64,000 nt of DNA from Mycoplasma buteonis (GTDB lineage Bacteria; Bacillota_I; Bacilli_A; Mycoplasmatales; Metamycoplasmataceae): positions 1 to 64,000 of the forward strand of contig NZ_JPOK01000004.1 in NCBI RefSeq assembly GCF_000733865.1. Reading direction: 5' to 3'. Positions 9,067 through 19,680 of this stretch are shown here, piece after piece. The notes below the pieces were generated by a model. That model saw only the letters and a program-made list of their open reading frames with translations, searched no databases and was not told the DNA's origin. The translations under genes and the position numbers were made by a program. Positions within the stretch are counted from its first letter, which is position 1; every line of letters starts with the position of its first letter.

Positions 9067-9112
9067 GAGCTGCTTTCGCAACTCATCATCTTGAATTAAA
9101 ATTATTATAACA
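9067..9112 (-). promoter_or_regulatory. Extended -10 promoter and leader hairpin of the rimP-nusA operon
   Basis: On the minus strand TGTTATAAT (an extended -10) lies at 9112-9104. About 20 bases into the probable transcript is a 7-bp hairpin, GAGTTGC-GAAA-GCAGCTC (9084-9067), closed by a GNRA-type tetraloop, about 24 bases before rimP. It has no T run after it, so it is a leader structure rather than a simple terminator. Confidence 0.5.
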
Positions 9113-9191
9113 CTTTTTGCTTAATATTAAAACAGCAAACCTAAATAGTGCTAAATATTACTTTGATATTACTAAATTGAGAACTCTTATT

Positions 9192-9214
9192 AAAAAACTA
9201 GCAAATGCTAGTTT
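9192..9214 (-). terminator. Terminator of the pot operon
   Basis: AAACTAGCA / TGCTAGTTT stem (9195-9214) followed by six T on the minus strand. The potD stop codon (9215-9213) lies in the 5' arm. Confidence 0.8.
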
Positions 9215-11243
9215 ATGATTTTGTACGATTAAAGTAGTAAGTAGTAATTAAACTTTGCAATTGATCATCAACTGGTGTAATTGCTTTATGTACAATATTT
9301 TCTGTATTTTCAATTTTATACATTTCAACTGCTAATTGATCAATTCCGTATCCGACAGTAGCAAAGTAATTACGTAACACTAACTCATAATCAATATTTT
9401 GTGTTGGATCATAATTAATGTAATCAAAGTTATTTAAATTTAAATATTTTTCAATAACATAGTCGTTTGATAAATCTAAATAACTAATAATTTCAGCAAC
9501 TAAATCTAATAACTTATCAAAGTTTTGTAAGTCTAATTCTTCTTCAAAATAATCTGCATTATCTGATAAAAATGCTTGTACTTGTTTTGCTAAAATGTTT
9601 TGATAACTGAAAGCAAAATCGGTTTCATCTAACTGGTTAGATTTAATTTTCGCTCATAAATTAGTTAAAAAATCAGATTCATATTTACTTAAATTAAATT
9701 TAACACTAGCTAAATTAGGATTTACTTCATCAGTATCTTTGCTATAATGATTAGTTAAAAACTCTGAATTATTAGTATTTAATAGTGAAAAATATGGTAA
9801 ATAATGCTCCACGTATTCTTTAGCAAGGTTCTTAGATTCTTCTTTGGAATATTCATTTTCTTCTAAGAATGTTAAAATCTCATTTTCTTTGATATCTGTT
9901 CAATAATTTGCGACATTTTGTTCAATAAAGTTTCGACGAACTGTGGCTGAAAATTCATTATTTGGTTGATTAAATAAAGTTGTTTTAAACACTTGGTATT
10001 CACTTTGAAGATTTTGGTAAATACTCTTACCAAGCAAGGTTAAATAATCATCATTTTTCTTATCCGTATTATTGGCACTAAAAACAAGTCCATCAACTAA
10101 AAGTAAGTTATGTCTTGGTTTTACCGCACGAATTGAACCATCAATACTTCAACCAGGTAAGTTATAAGCTCCATAATAAGCATCAATCGCATCACCATTG
10201 TACATAATAGCAGCTTTAACATCTGGTCTGGTTAAGTTAATTAAGTTATTTAAAAGTTCAAGTCCATCACCTTTAAAAGAAATGTGTTGATTATCGGTAA
10301 CATTATAATTAGTTCCATCTTTAATTAAATCTACAAAAGCATCAATTAATTCACGGTAAGTTTTGGTTTCAACTTCACCTGTAAAATCATTAGCAGTTCG
10401 ACTTCCATCAGCTTTTTTTCAGTAGCTAGAACCAAAAAGCATATTATCTCTAATTGCATCAGTTATAGTTCAACCGTTATAACCTTTACTCGATAAGGTT
10501 TTTAATAAGTTTACTAAATCGGTTTTTGATTCAGTTCCATTTGCTAATTGGTATTCATTAGAATTAAAGTCCAAATCTAAAAGTGATTGCACTTTTTCTT
10601 GAATTTCCGGAAAATCTTCAAGTGAATATTCTGTTTTAGGTTTAGTTGGAGCACTAAGAACTTTTAAAACTGATCTAGCATCAGCTAAGTCGTGTTTTAA
10701 AACATTATAAGCTACAACCGAATCTTGTGAATAATATGGTAGAAAGTACTGTCAAAATTCAATATCCGTTCCATCATCATCTTTAATGTGCTTGCCGTTT
10801 GCATCGACTAAAAATTTGTTATATTCCTCTAAGTGATCTCAAATTTCTTTTCTTAAAATTGTTTGCAAGGCTTTTTTAACTAAACTTTTTTGCTCATTTT
10901 TAGGTAATTTCTTTAAATCATCGTCGTTAAATAAAACTGGATAATCAATTTTTTTGAGCAAATTCTTTTGAATTAAGGAAGCAGCAAGGAAATCAGAACC
11001 AATTCCTCCAGCTGCTTTACGATTAATTAAGGCGTTAGTAAATTGGTTAATTTCGTCAAAAGCTTTGTAATCAAATTCTTCTCTTAATAAAGTTTGATTT
11101 TCTTCTGACATGTATGATTTGTAGTTATAAAAGCTAGGTTTAAAAGCTTTTTTAGTTTTAAATGCGGCAATTGTAGCTGTAAGTGATACTGTAGCAATTA
11201 GTCCTGTTGCAACATAAAGAGCTGATTTTGAAAATTTATTCAT
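9213..11243 (-). CDS. potD: Spermidine/putrescine ABC transporter substrate-binding protein
   Basis: A 676-residue surface protein, longer than the usual 350-500. The N-terminus is basic, then hydrophobic at residues 8-29 (ALYVATGLIATVSLTATIAA) with no lipobox Cys, so it is an uncleaved anchor. PotD-like segments include an AAGGIGSDFLAASLI region near residues 78-92, GYNGWTITDAIRDNMLFG, VKAAIMYNGDAIDAYYG and a C-terminal DYELVLRNYFATVGYG helix. Several TGA Trp codons. The last gene of potABCD; its ATG shares a base with the potC stop (TAATG). Assignment rests on operon context plus the periplasmic-binding-type motifs; substrate choice is inferred. Confidence 0.85.
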
Positions 11244-12037
11244 TAATCACCTTTACGTTTTGATTTAAAAATGGTGTAAATTACGTTTCCAATAATAGTT
11301 GCAAAAAGGACAATAGATCCTAGAACTAAACCTCAAGGCTCAAAAGCACCTTCATAAAGTTTTGTTCCAAGTGTAGAACCATTTGACACAGTACGTGCAA
11401 TAATAAAGTCATCAAAACTAAGCACAGAAGAAACTACAATTACCATAATAATGCTCGGAATCATATACACTAAATAAGTTTTGAATCATGAGCGGATTCT
11501 TGAATATCCCAAATCTTGTGAAGCTTCAAAAAGGTTATTGTTAAATTTTTCACTTCGAGGAAGCATAAGCATAATTCCGTATGGCAATGCCATAATAGTA
11601 TGTCCGATAATTAATCTTATAAATCCTTCATTTTCTGTTGAAATTACACCAACAAAAACACTAAAAACAAGAACTAAACCAATTGCAGTAATGTTATCTG
11701 GATTAATAAGCGGAATATTTGAACTTCCTTGAATAAAACGCTTTACAATTTTACTCTTTTGACGATATAAAGAATAAACTGTCACAAGACTAATTAATAC
11801 CACTAAAATACTAACAATAATTGCTAATAAAATAGTATTAATTAAAGCTAAATCACGTCCATTTTGTAATAAAGTTTGTCAATTTTCAATTGTTCCATGT
11901 GTAAAGTATGGGTTAAATTCACCTTTTGGTGATTTTTCATTAAATGAGAAAATAACACCAAAAAAGAGTGGAATATAAACTAATAATAAAATAATATAAA
12001 TGTAACTTTGTTTTAAAAAAGTAGCAAATTTATTCAT
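11243..12037 (-). CDS. potC: Spermidine/putrescine ABC transporter permease PotC
   Basis: A 264-residue inner-membrane permease with six predicted membrane segments, the first at residues 12-31. The cytoplasmic EAA loop is EASQDLGYSRIRSWFKTYLV near residues 185-204, which docks on the ATPase. The start overlaps the potB stop by eight bases (ATGAATAA), and the stop overlaps potD. Confidence 0.93.
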
Positions 12038-12869
12038 AGTGAGCTCCCTTCTTAAATTTGAAAATTAATTTCGGTATAAGTAAAAAGAGTGAATAAATTC
12101 CGATAAAAATTGCCGAAACCACAATAACAAGAGCACTACCTGATTGTAAATCATATTTATTTCCTGGGTTAATTTTTGAGTTAATCAAATCTCCAATAAG
12201 TTGGAATTGTGACCCATCAGGTAATAACTTAGCTGAAATAACAAAAGTAGTTGCACTAGCTAGAAAAATCATCGCAAGTCCACTTAAAATAGCTTTTGTA
12301 CCATAAGGTAAAATAACTTTAAAAATGGTTTGGAAATTGTTGTATCCTAAGTCATTAGAAGCTTCAACAATGTTTTTAGGCATATCTTTAAAAACAGTAT
12401 AAAGTGGCATAACCATTAAAGGTAAATTTAAATATGTTAATCCTAAAATAATAAATAATTCACTATTTAATGCGTTTGGATTAGTAGCAAAAATAGCTAA
12501 AAATAAACCTTTAATTGAGTAAATTCTTGCAATAGTAAAAATTGCCATTGGTGAAATAATTAAAGATAAAGCATAAATTTGAAAAATTTTACTTCTTGCT
12601 GTTGAAATCATATATGCATATGGAAAAGCAATTAATAAACATAAAATAGCTGAAATTAAACCAACATAAACACTTCTTCAAATAATTTTTCAAGTGTTTA
12701 AATTAGTCACTAATTGTCAACTACTAAATTCAGAATCAGTAGAACTAAAAGCACTAACGATAATTAAAATAATAGGTAAAATAATCAAAAATATTGAAAT
12801 AATGATGTAAGGAAGAGCTAAAGCTAATTTTTGATTTAAGTTTAAAGTCTTTCTAATTTTGGAAAGCAT
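12030..12869 (-). CDS. potB: Spermidine/putrescine ABC transporter permease PotB
   Basis: A 279-residue partner permease with six membrane segments (first at residues 17-39). The EAA motif is EASNDLGYNNFQTIFKVILP, in the second half. TGA Trp codons near the N-terminus (in SSWQL and NTWKIIW). The gene begins 17 bases inside the end of potA, so the two are translationally coupled. Confidence 0.93.
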
Positions 12870-14235
12870 TATTGTTGTAATCTCATTTCGTATCTTTTTT
12901 CATCAAGTGAATTGAATCGATAGTTCATGATAAATAAACTTTTTCATTTAAATCAAATTTCTTAGCTGTTTCGACATAAATAATATCTTCTTCATCTGTT
13001 TCTACAGTAATGTAGTAATAGCTACCACGATATTGAATTTCTTTAATTCAACCTTTTAATTTTCCTTTAACAGATTTAGGATCTACTAAAATATCAATAT
13101 CCTCTGGTCTAATAAGAGCATCAACATCATTTTCTCCATCAAATTCTTCAAAATCATGCACAGTTTTAAATTCTTTACCAAGTAAACGAACATTACCATT
13201 TTTTAGAATTTTTGCATTGAAAATGTTTGAATTACCAATAAATTTTGCAACTCAAATATTAACTGGATAATCATAAATATTTTTTGGTGTGTCATATTGT
13301 TCAATTACACCACCACGCATAACTGCAATGCGATCAGAAAGCTCTAATGCTTCATCTTGATCGTGTGTAACAAAAATGAATGTAAGACCAAGCTCTTGTT
13401 GAATACTTCTAAGCAATACTTGCATTTTTTCTCTAATTTTAGCATCTAAAGCACTTAGCGGTTCATCAAGTAATAAAATTTCAGGTTCAATAACTAAACT
13501 ACGAGCAAGGGCAACACGTTGTTTCATACCTCCACTAAGTTGTGAAATGGCTTTTTTCTCATTTCCTGTTAGTCCAACAATTTCAATGATTTTAGCAATT
13601 TTTTCATCCATTTCTTTACTTGTCATTTTACGTTTAAAGTAGTAATTTTCAAAAGCTTCTACTTTTTGTTGAACATAGTTTTCTCAGTATGAATACTTAA
13701 AATCTGAATCATCAAGTCAATCTTGTCTTTTACGGTATTGATATGTACCTGGCTTTAGTTTCTCTAACTCAGCTGTAAATTTTTCTTGAATTTTGTCTAA
13801 TTCATCCATTTTTTGTTCAGCTTTTTTAGTTCAAAGTGCTTTTTTCTTTTCTAATAAAGCAATATGTTTTTCATTAATTTCTTCTTTTTGAATTCTTTTT
13901 AATTTTAAACCGTAAGCAATGTTACCTTCAACGTTTAAATGCGGGAAAAGAGCATAATCTTGAAAAATTGTAGATACGTTTCTTTTGTGTGGTGATAAAT
14001 CTTTAATATCAACACCATTAAACATAATTTCACCACGTGTTGCTCATTCAAAACCTCCAAGAAGTCTTAAAATTGTAGTTTTTCCACTTCCTGATGGACC
14101 TAAAAGCGTAACAAATTCACCACGTTGAATTTTTAAATCAACACTATGTAGAACTGTTTTATCATCGAATTCTTTAACAACTTCTTTTAATTCAATAATT
14201 GGCAAGTTGTTTTTTTTCTTTTTTGATATAGCCAT
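12853..14235 (-). CDS. potA: Spermidine/putrescine ABC transporter ATPase PotA with helical-domain insertion
   Basis: The ATPase that powers polyamine import. 460 residues against about 370 in E. coli. Walker [10 protein letters not shown] at 46-54; Q-loop [12 protein letters not shown] near 85; signature LSGGMKQRV from 233; Walker [14 protein letters not shown] ending near 260; H-loop FVTHDQDEA. About 90 extra residues (near 115-205) sit between Q-loop and signature. They are charged and helical, with Trp/Tyr clusters. The C-terminal TOBE-like domain holds [10 protein letters not shown]. The insertion matches what I recall of enlarged mycoplasma PotA proteins. Start ATG 14235 has AAAGGAA 9 bases upstream, beside a hairpin. 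Confidence 0.95.
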
Positions 14236-14249
14236 ATTAAAATTCCTTT

Positions 14250-14278
14250 CTGTAATTACTTAAAAATTAAAATTACAG
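14250..14278 (-). promoter_or_regulatory. Hairpin directly upstream of the potA ribosome binding site
   Basis: CTGTAATT (minus strand 14278-14271) pairs with AATTACAG (14257-14250), loop 13 bases, ending next to the AAAGGAA of potA. The stop codon of the small upstream ORF lies in the 5' arm, so a ribosome finishing that ORF would open the stem. Confidence 0.5.
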
Positions 14279-14410
14279 GGAGACCATATCAGAATCTTTT
14301 ATTACGTAATTGATGAAAGCAGAATCAAAAACAGGATATTTAACAACATTAAATATCTCGAATATATTTTTCACGTTAATTTTTTGAATTAAAACCGCTT
14401 TCCTTTTCAT
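14273..14410 (-). CDS. Possible 45-residue leader peptide upstream of potA
   Basis: An ATG-to-TAA frame of 46 codons in the potA leader: starts MKRKAVLIQKINVKNI and ends KDSDMVSL. ATG is only about 10 bases from a consensus TATAAT, so it would be nearly leaderless; no Shine-Dalgarno is visible. It uses codons that are rare in this window (AGG, GCG, CTG). No family recognised. It could be a chance frame. Confidence 0.3.
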   Translation of the reverse strand: MKRKAVLIQKINVKNIFEIFNVVKYPVFDSAFINYVIKDSDMVSL

Positions 14411-14419
14411 ATAAGTTTA

Positions 14420-14448
14420 ATTATAAGGAAAAATGTTTTTTAAGTAAA
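14420..14448 (-). promoter_or_regulatory. Promoter of the pot operon
   Basis: On the minus strand TTTACT (14448-14443), a 17-base spacer, then TATAAT (14425-14420). It implies a leader of about 175 bases before potA. Confidence 0.6.
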
Positions 14449-14524
14449 TTTTTTTTAATTTTTTTAATGTTTTAATATCTAAATCTAATGACGTTTAAAG
14501 CTACTGTATAGATTTAAAAGTAAT

Positions 14525-14577
14525 TAATGCGTATTTTTTAATGAATAAAATTTTTTTAAATAAAAAAATACGCATTA
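14525..14577. repeat. 15-bp inverted repeat between glyA and the pot promoter
   Basis: TAATGCGTATTTTTT (14525-14539) and its exact reverse complement (14563-14577), separated by 23 AT-rich bases. There is no T run outside either arm, so it is not a standard terminator. It lies about 75-130 bases upstream of the pot promoter. I see nothing else in 14449-14602. Confidence 0.6.
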
Positions 14578-14602
14578 TTAATAAAATAAGGAGCTAAAAA
14601 AC

Positions 14603-14627
14603 AAAAAAGCTAGTAAAAAACTAGCTT
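14603..14627 (-). terminator. Terminator of the dam-glyA gene cluster
   Basis: AAGCTAGT / ACTAGCTT (14607-14627) with a 5-base loop, three bases past the glyA stop and followed on the minus strand by six T. Confidence 0.8.
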
Positions 14628-14629
14628 AA

Positions 14630-15898
14630 TTAAAGATATGATTTTTTGATTGGGAATTGTTTTGTTAAATCTAAAACTTTAGCTTGATATTCATTTATAA
14701 TTTCTTGATTATAACCATCATCAGTTTTAATTAAATAATAGTTTTTAAGTAAATAATGAATAATTTGGTAAAGCTCTTCTCATTTATCAAATCCTCTACT
14801 TGTCATTGCGGCTGTACCAATTCTAATACCGCTTCCAAGAGTAGGACTAAGTGTATCAAAAGGAATTGAATTTTTATTAACTGTAATGTTAACTAAACCT
14901 AAAATTTCTTCAGCTTGTTTTCCATTAATTTGATAAGTGGAATTAACATCAATCATAAATAAATGATTGTCAGTACCGTTAGAAATGATTTTTGCACCAC
15001 TGTTTTTAAAGTATGAACAAAGTAATTTTGAATTTGCAACAATTTGCTTTCCGTATTCTTTAAATTGTGGTGTTAATGCTTCATAAAAGGCTACTGCTTT
15101 ACCTGCTATAGCATGAAATAGTGGACCACCTTGGTATCCAGGGAAAACTCAGCGATTAATTTTTTTAGCAATTTCTTCATCATTTGTCATGATAATTCCA
15201 CCACGACCACCACGTAAAGTTTTATGAGTCGTTGAAGTAATAATATCAGCATAACCTACAGGTGATGGGTGCACTCCAGCAACAATTAAACCTGCAATAT
15301 GTGCTATGTCAGCCATTAATTTTGCTCCTACTTTATCAGCAATTTCTTTAAACTTTGCAAAATCAATTGTTCGTGAGTAAGCTGAATAACCACAAATAAT
15401 TAAATGTGGTTTTTCTTTCATTGCTAATTCTAAAATAGCGTCGTAATCTAAAAAGCCATCAGCACCTAAATCATATGAAACTGATTCATAAAACATACCA
15501 CTAAAACTAATTTTATATCCGTGTGTTAAATGTCCACCACAGGAAAGTGATAGTCCCATAATTTTCCCACCACTAGGAACAACACTAGCAATAGCAGCTG
15601 CATTAGCTACACTACCTGAATAAGGTTGAACATTAGCAAACTTGACTTTGAAAAGTTCTTTTAAGCGATCAATTGCTGCTTGTTCAACAATATCAACATT
15701 TTCGCATCCACCGTAGTATCTTTTGTTCGGATATCCTTCACCGTACTTATTAGTAAGCACACTTCCTTGAGCTTTTAAAACATCTTCTGAAACATAGTTT
15801 TCACTCGCAATAAGCTCAATGTGTTCTTCTTGCCTTAATAACTCATTATTAATAGCATTTTCTACGATTTTATCTTTTAATTCAATTTTTTTGTACAT
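14630..15898 (-). CDS. glyA: Serine hydroxymethyltransferase
   Basis: PLP enzyme that interconverts serine and glycine and charges tetrahydrofolate with one-carbon units. 422 residues, full length. The PLP Lys is K226 in [14 protein letters not shown]; upstream LIASENY, KYGEGYP and DIAHIAGL are family motifs. TGA Trp codons occur near the end ([11 protein letters not shown]). AGGAG lies in the pheT tail, eight bases between stop and start. Last gene of the cluster. Confidence 0.97.
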
Positions 15899-15906
15899 AA
15901 CAACTC

Positions 15907-18066
15907 CTAGTTAAGGTTAAATTTTTCTATAAGTTTTTGAATTTCTTGCTCTTTAGCAATAATTCTAATTGTAACGTTATGAGTATCTGTTTGTTTGTAA
16001 TCATCTACAACAAATAAATCATATACATTTGCTATTGATTTAATTTCATTTACTTTTTCGGCAATATAATCTTTATTTTGTAATGTAAAAGTTAAATCTA
16101 AGTTTTTTAGTGGAGCTGAATCTACTTCGTTAAATTGAGTTTGCTTAGAGCTGTGAAACTCTAAAACTTCAGCATAAAAAGCATTTGTAGTGTCAAATTT
16201 AGGATGCACTTTCCCAATTCATCCGATCATTTTATCACCAAGCATAATTTTTGCTGAAACATTTGGATGAATGTATTGATTATCTTTTAGAGGTTCAAAT
16301 GTTAAATTTGCAATCCCTAAAAAGTCAATAATATCTTGTCTAAAATCAAAAAAGCTTTTTGTTGTTGTAGCAAAACCATAAACTAAAACGTTATTATTAA
16401 CCATTCCTTTTTCAAAGAAATTAATTTGTTGTATCTTACGTTTTTGATTGTATTCAACCGCTTCCATTAATGATGTGACAATTGAATTACGCACTACTTC
16501 ACGTTCTTTAGAAACATATGTCATTAATTTTTGATTGTTTGCAAAATTAAATGGATTTAAGAAATTTTTTTCTTCAGAAACAAGTGTAAAAGTGCGAGCT
16601 TCTGCATATCCTTTTTTAGCTAAAAGTTCTTTATTAACATTTCTTTTTGCAATTAAAACAGGAACATTAATATAAGGAACTGCTTCAAATTGTTTATAAG
16701 AATAAAATCTAAAGATTTCTTCAATAATATCCTCAAAAATAGTTACATCATAACGATAATTAGGCACTAAAACATACTTGTCAAAAAATTCAAATCCTAG
16801 TTTAGTAAGTTTATTTTTTGCATTGTTAAAAACATGTAAATCAGTGCTGTTAGCATAAGTTTTTAATTTATTTTCTTCTCAATTAATTTTTAACTTACTT
16901 GGCACTTGAATTTCATTAACAATGTTTGAAACTTCTAAATTTTGACAGTAACCTTTAATAAAACGCATTGTTAAAGCAGCTACTTCTGGTGAAATAGTTC
17001 TAGCTCCTTGACTTGCTGCATTTGACATTAATTTAATTTCTTTTGCACCTGCACGGACTAGTTTTGAATCAAAAACTCCTACTTCAAAAACATATTTTGT
17101 TGTTTCTGAATCAGCTTTTGTATTCTCTAATCCCATAACAGAAGGTAAAGAAATTACTTTTTGATCATCTTTAATAACTTGTGTATTTTCAATTTGTACT
17201 TCTTTTTCACCAAGAAGAGTTACCTTACCAGTGTATAACATTGCTTCTAAGTTATTAGAAATTTTGTTTCGATCATAAACATGTGCAGGTGAACCAATAG
17301 TTAATAAAGCTAAGTTTGTCAAGTTAACAGCTCAGCTAAATTTACTTGAAATTCCATGTTTAGCTAAAAAGAGTTTTTCATATAAAGAAGTATTTTGCTC
17401 ACCATGAACTTCTAAAAAGCTCAATTCTTTTGCGATTCCTAAATTCAATTTTAAATCACTTTTAAAAGTGTTTTCAACTGCTGGAATATCAAATTTAAAT
17501 TCTGTATCAAAATAAGCTGCCAACTCCTTAGCTAAAAAGTAGTATGAATTAGCATCATTACGGTTTGCTGTGACAGAAATTTCAATTAAAGTATCATCAA
17601 GTCCAAGCTTTTGAATCGGATCTTCTTCTAAAGTTGCAAAATTTTCTGGAAGAACTAAAATTTCATTTTTATCAGTAATAAGCTCATAATCATAGCCAAT
17701 TTCTTCTAAAGCTCCAAACATTCCTTGTGAAATTTCACCTTTTAAAGTTACTTCACCAAAAACTACATCACCTTTTGATGAACCAACAGGGAAAATGATT
17801 GTTAAGTCTCCAGCTTTTAAAATTCGATTATTAGTTTGAATTTGAAAGTTTCCATTTTTTGTTTGAACTTGAACAACATCAAGACGATCAGAATTAGGGT
17901 TAGCTGCTACAGATAAAACCTTAGCAAAAAGCAATCCCTGAACATCAGAAAAAGGTTTAATTTCTTCAACTTCTAAACCGATTTCATTTAAAGCATGCTC
18001 TACTTCGTGTGCTGAGAGTTTGTGCTTTGGTAAAAATTCATTTAATTTGTTTAAAGATAAAATCAT
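15907..18066 (-). CDS. pheT: Phenylalanyl-tRNA synthetase beta subunit
   Basis: The 719-residue partner of PheS. N-terminal tRNA-binding OB domain (about residues 40-150, with [13 protein letters not shown] and [12 protein letters not shown]), B3/B4 editing-type region ([21 protein letters not shown] then GSPAHVYD), B5, the catalytic-like core ([19 protein letters not shown]), and an FDX-ACB anticodon domain at the end ([28 protein letters not shown]). The core holds several TGA Trp codons. Separated from pheS only by ung, which is unusual for this pair. Confidence 0.96.
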
Positions 18067-18737
18067 TATTTATTCTCCTTTACTAAATCTCATTTAATTT
18101 CTGACAGTCCTTGTTTTTTAAGTTTCTTATTGATTAACTTAAACATTTTTCCGTTTTCAAATCCTAATTTATAACTGTATGGACTTGGGTGGGATAGTAC
18201 AATTTTATTTTCAGGATTAATAGCTAATTTTTCAGTAAACTTCTGTGCTTCTTTTCCTAAGATAACAAAAATAACATTTGGGTTAGCTTTTAAAACCTCT
18301 TCTAAAATTGCAAGAGAAAAGTTTTGTCAACCAAAATTTTTATGAGAGTTAGGTTTATTTTCACTAACAGTTCAAACTACGTTCATTAAAAGAACATTTT
18401 GCTTAGCTCATGCTGTTAAATCATTAGTTTCAATTTTTGTTTTTGGATAATCTTTCAATAACTCTTTAAACATGTTACGTAAACTAGGTGGAGTAACAGT
18501 GCTTTTGGTACTAAAAGCTAGTCCATCTGCAACTCCTTCTTTGTGATATGGATCTTGACCTAAAATTACAACTTTTGTTTCGCTAGCTTGAAAAAATTCT
18601 AGTGGTTTAAATAAATCCATTTGAAATGGATAAATATTAATTTTAGATAACTCAATAAGCTTTAAGGCTTTTAGTAAATCATTAAAATATGGTTTATTAC
18701 CTTCTTTTTGTAATACTTTTAAAAAACTATCTTTCAT
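18066..18737 (-). CDS. ung: Uracil-DNA glycosylase
   Basis: Removes uracil from DNA. 223 residues, full length. The catalytic water-activating motif is GQDPYH at 60-65 (Asp62), and the DNA-intercalation loop is HPSPYS near residue 195. [19 protein letters not shown] matches the conserved middle (normally LLLN.. and SH..GWE). It begins 11 bases inside the pheS end, and its stop shares a base with the pheT start (TAATG), so pheS-ung-pheT is translationally coupled. Confidence 0.96.
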
Positions 18738-19680
18738 TTGTAAATTGCTCCAAAATTCTTAAATCATTACGATATAAATCACGAATATCACTAAAACCAT
18801 ATTTAATCATTGTAATTCTTTCAATTCCAAGACCAGCCGCAAAACCATTTAATTCATTTGAATAACCAGCAGCTTTTAAAACGTTAGGGTGTAACATCCC
18901 AGCACCTAAAATTTCAATTCAGCGGTTATTGTAATAAACATCCACTTCAACACTTGGCTCAGTAAATGGGAAATAACTAGGACGTAAACGAACTTCAACT
19001 TCTTGCTCTAAAACATATGAGAGTAAACTTTTTAATGTTCAAATTAAATTTGAAAAGCTTACTTTTCCAATTGATACAAAATCCACTTGTGTAAATTGGT
19101 GTGAGTGTGTAGCATCATCTTCATCATTACGATACACTTTACCGATTGCAAAAGTTGAAATTTGTTTATTTTGATTTTCTTCTAAAACTTTCGCTGTAAT
19201 TCCTGTGTTGTGAGTTCTTAAAAGAGTTTTAGCATCAAAATACAGCGAATCGTGCATAGCTCTTGCAGGGTGATCGCTTGGAATATTAAGGCGGTCAAAG
19301 TTATATAAATCTGAAACGATTTCACCTTCTTCTTTTTGATAATATCCATTAGCAAAAAATCAGTCTTTTAAACGTTCTTCTACTAATGTAATTGGATGTA
19401 AAGAACCAGTTTTTTGACTCGGAATTGTCACATCAATAAATTCACCGTTAACTTTTGCTTGAATTTTTAAATTTTCAACTCTTAGTTCAGCTTCTTTGAA
19501 AAATTGTTCATATTCACTTTTTAATTTAGTAATTTTTTGTCCTAATTCTCTTTTAAGTTCTACAGGTGCACTTTTCAATTCCTTTTGTAAGGTTGCTATT
19601 TCACCTTCGGCAGCAAAAACTTTTGCTTTTGCTTGCTTTAAGTCTTCTAATGTATTAATATCTTCTAATTTAAATTGCAT
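18727..19680 (-). CDS. pheS: Phenylalanyl-tRNA synthetase alpha subunit
   Basis: The catalytic subunit charging tRNA-Phe. 317 residues, slightly short of the usual 330-340. An N-terminal coiled coil (residues 1-75, Lys/Glu-rich) precedes the class II core: motif 2 [22 protein letters not shown]-type segment near 195, then [14 protein letters not shown] and the motif 3 region [17 protein letters not shown]. Shares a base with the rarA stop. Confidence 0.96.

Noticed and set aside
14250-14410. Known riboswitch upstream of potA
   Set aside because: I could not fit any known riboswitch consensus; only a simple hairpin and a small ORF are visible.
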